Source: Halomontanus rarus (lineage in GTDB: Archaea > Halobacteriota > Halobacteria > Halobacteriales > Natrialbaceae). From it: a stretch of 64,000 bases of DNA. The notes under the pieces were generated by a model that ran no database searches, had not been told where the DNA came from, and saw nothing but the letters and a program-made list of their open reading frames with translations. Of the stretch, positions 62,323 to 64,000 are shown one piece after another. The stretch lies in NCBI RefSeq assembly GCF_029338335.1, contig NZ_CP119799.1, one strand, 5' to 3'. The translations under genes and the position numbers were made by a program. The first letter of the stretch is position 1. Each line of letters opens with the position of its first letter.

Positions 62323-62453
62323 ATCCCCAGTTCGTCCGTCGGGTCCAATAAACGTTCGCGTCCCTTCAATTCGGGCCGATGCTGCGTGGCGGTTGGACCG
62401 CCGCGTGCACCGTCACCACCAGCTATTTATCGCCGTCGGCCGCGCTCGCTAGT
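62323..62453. promoter_or_regulatory. Divergent promoter region
   Basis: TATTTAT at 62424-62430 lies about 27 nt before the ATG at 62454, a leaderless promoter for the ThuA-like gene. The SDR promoter must lie on the opposite strand in the same stretch. Confidence 0.5.
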
Positions 62454-63107
62454 ATGGCAGCACTCGACGCACTCTTGCTCGGGGAGAATAGTATCCACCT
62501 GTTCGACGAGAAGGCGCCGGCACTCGAAGCAGCCCTCGGCGACGACGTGACCGTCGAGACGACGACGGACTTCGACCGGTTGACCGACCTCAACGGCGGG
62601 GACGTTGTCGTCGACTACGTCACCGACAGTTCGTTCACCGACGCCCAGCTATCGGGACTGCGGTCGTTCGTCGCCGGTGGCGGTGGCTACCTGGCGGTCC
62701 ACTGTGCGGGTGACCTCACGAACTACATCGACGATGACGGGACGTTTCGATCGCGAGAGACGCCGGTTCCACCGCTTCGCGACCTCCTCAAGGGTCACTT
62801 CTTGACTCACCCGGAGCCGTCGACGTTCGGCGTCAACGTCGTCTCGGAACATCCGATCACCGAAGGCGTCTCCGACTTCGAGGTCTACGACGAACCGTAC
62901 CAGGTCGACTGCGACGAGGCGGACGTGGACGTGCTCGCCCGGATGGACCACCCCTCTCTGGAGACCGCCTATCCGGTGGTTTGGGCCCACGAGTACGACG
63001 ACGGGCGGGTGTGTTACAACTCGCTCGGCCACACCGACGAGGCGCTCGCCCACGAGTCGACCCGGCGACTGCTCGCGAACGCGGTTCGATGGGTCGCCAC
63101 CGCGTAG
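62454..63107 (+). CDS. ThuA-like trehalose utilization family protein
   Basis: This 217-aa ThuA protein shows ALLLGENSIHLFDEKAPAL, FVAGGGGYLAVHCAGDLTNY, DLLKGHFLTHPEP, EHPITEGVSDFEVYDEPYQ and VWAHEYDDGRVCYNSLGHTDE. It is a closer match to canonical ThuA than the paralogue at 48876-49541. The ATG at 62454 is favoured over upstream in-frame starts because of the TATTTAT box about 27 nt before it. It probably acts on keto-sugars made by the oxidoreductases of the locus (inference). Confidence 0.9.
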   Translation: MAALDALLLGENSIHLFDEKAPALEAALGDDVTVETTTDFDRLTDLNGGDVVVDYVTDSSFTDAQLSGLRSFVAGGGGYLAVHCAGDLTNYIDDDGTFRSRETPVPPLRDLLKGHFLTHPEPSTFGVNVVSEHPITEGVSDFEVYDEPYQVDCDEADVDVLARMDHPSLETAYPVVWAHEYDDGRVCYNSLGHTDEALAHESTRRLLANAVRWVATA

Positions 63108-63185
63108 GTTTCGCCGGTATCGATCCACGACGTCCGGGTTCCGATTTGCGAATGTTTATTCGAGTGTACTCTCATCGGTAGACGT

Positions 63186-64000
63186 ATGTCGGACACGATC
63201 CGAGAGAGGCGAGCAGCGGAGTCAGAACGCCGACTGCAATCGCTTACCGCAGCCGAGAGCCGCGACCTAACGGACATCGAGTACTACAAGACGCGGTCGT
63301 TCGACGAACCGGATGATCTCCCGCTCGACGCGTTCGAACCTTGTGAGGTGGGATTCACGTGGGAGCGAAACCGGGACACAACCCCCGACGACCGGCGAGA
63401 TTCCCCGGTCGATCTCACGCACGTGACCGACCTCCCGCCGGATCTCGAGGTCGGGGAGAACGTCTGGTTTCGACTTCGGTTTTCGATCCCCGACTCGATG
63501 GCCGGCCGACGCGTCGCCCTTCGGTTCGAGGTGTACCCGCTCCCGAAACGTGACGGCGGGATGGGGGCGCCGCGCCTCGAGTGCCAGTGCTACCGCGACG
63601 GGGAACCCTGGCAAGCGTTCGACGACGGCCACGAGGAGCTCGTCCTCACCGAGGACGCCGACGGTGGCGAAACGTACGACCTCCTCCTCGAGGCGGGGAC
63701 GACCACGCTCTGGGGCTTGCTCGAGGTCGAGGAGTTCGTTCTCGAGACCGCGGAACTCTACGCGGCGCGCCCGGAGGTCGCAGATCTGAACCGGAACTTC
63801 TCGATGCTCAACGAGCTGCGAACCGAAATTCCCGAGGAGTCGATCAACCGCGGGAAGATCCTTCGCGCCCTGACGGAGGCGAGCCACGCGTTCTCCTTCG
63901 AGACCGACGACGAGGCCGAGCTGGCCCGAAGCGCCGAAGACGCCCTCGATATCCTCGACGAGTGCAAGGCCTCCCTCCGCTCCGAACTCTCCGAGCACGA
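63186..64000 (+). CDS. Probable GH38 alpha-mannosidase, N-terminal part (runs off the window)
   Basis: The frame stays open for 271 codons to the right edge. Its helical segment DLNRNFSMLNELRTEIPEES and ALTEASHAFSFETDDEAELA resembles the region just before the HxD motif of Ams1-type GH38 enzymes, and an earlier beta-sandwich-like stretch (WFRLRFSIPDSMAGRRVALR) fits their N-terminal domain. The catalytic part is outside the window, so the call is provisional. TTTATT at 63153-63158 lies about 28 nt before the ATG. Confidence 0.6.
   Translation, partial: MSDTIRERRAAESERRLQSLTAAESRDLTDIEYYKTRSFDEPDDLPLDAFEPCEVGFTWERNRDTTPDDRRDSPVDLTHVTDLPPDLEVGENVWFRLRFSIPDSMAGRRVALRFEVYPLPKRDGGMGAPRLECQCYRDGEPWQAFDDGHEELVLTEDADGGETYDLLLEAGTTTLWGLLEVEEFVLETAELYAARPEVADLNRNFSMLNELRTEIPEESINRGKILRALTEASHAFSFETDDEAELARSAEDALDILDECKASLRSELSEH

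Overview
The window comes from a halophilic archaeon (class Halobacteria). The predicted proteins are strongly acidic. Both substrate-binding proteins carry a twin-arginine signal followed by a lipobox. Many genes have a TATA-like box about 26-30 nt before the start codon with no leader. The decayed insertion sequences carry haloarchaeal-type IS6/DDE transposases. No rRNA, tRNA or CRISPR array was seen, and no housekeeping operon. The density of catabolic genes, decayed copies and IS remnants suggests an accessory region such as a megaplasmid or genomic island; this is inference.

Layout. 1-3301: end of an ABC transporter operon (Dpp/Opp-type binding protein and a fused double ATPase). 3457-11008: GH99-like hydrolase, Gfo/Idh/MocA oxidoreductase, IclR regulator, a 160-bp direct repeat and a GH38 alpha-mannosidase. 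11333-21146: broken mannonate dehydratase, a GH38-type mannosidase split over two coupled genes, a mutarotase-like protein, a GH36-like hydrolase, a small membrane protein and a beta-helix (GH141-like) protein. 21151-28595: two enolase-superfamily dehydratases, each facing a hydrolase, a truncated enolase, a GtaA/DUF4965-type protein and a phytanoyl-CoA dioxygenase (PhyH) family protein. 29177-38668: two small proteins, a heparinase II/III-like protein and a complete Dpp-type ABC operon. 38816-46404: PhyH, FAH remnant, GH172, broken GH99-like, ManD-like dehydratase, PhyH and IclR. 46800-54716: Gfo/Idh and ThuA genes mixed with pseudogenes and IS remnants. 54913-64000: sialidase-fold protein, unknown TIM-barrel protein, broken PIG-L deacetylase, GH2 beta-mannosidase, SDR, ThuA and the start of a further probable GH38.

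Proposed joint role (inference). Oligosaccharides released from a mannose-containing or otherwise heterogeneous glycan enter through two peptide/oligosaccharide-type ABC transporters. They are trimmed in the cytoplasm by GH38, GH99-like, GH2, GH36-like, GH172 and other hydrolases; none of the hydrolases shows a clear secretion signal. The sugars are then oxidised or dehydrated by Gfo/Idh, SDR, ThuA and enolase-superfamily enzymes, under IclR control. Both intact iclR genes share the same upstream palindrome (TTGGT-N9-ACCAA). Separately, a 22-bp palindrome (ATTACA-N10-TGTAAT) recurs four times in gene-poor stretches and is unexplained.
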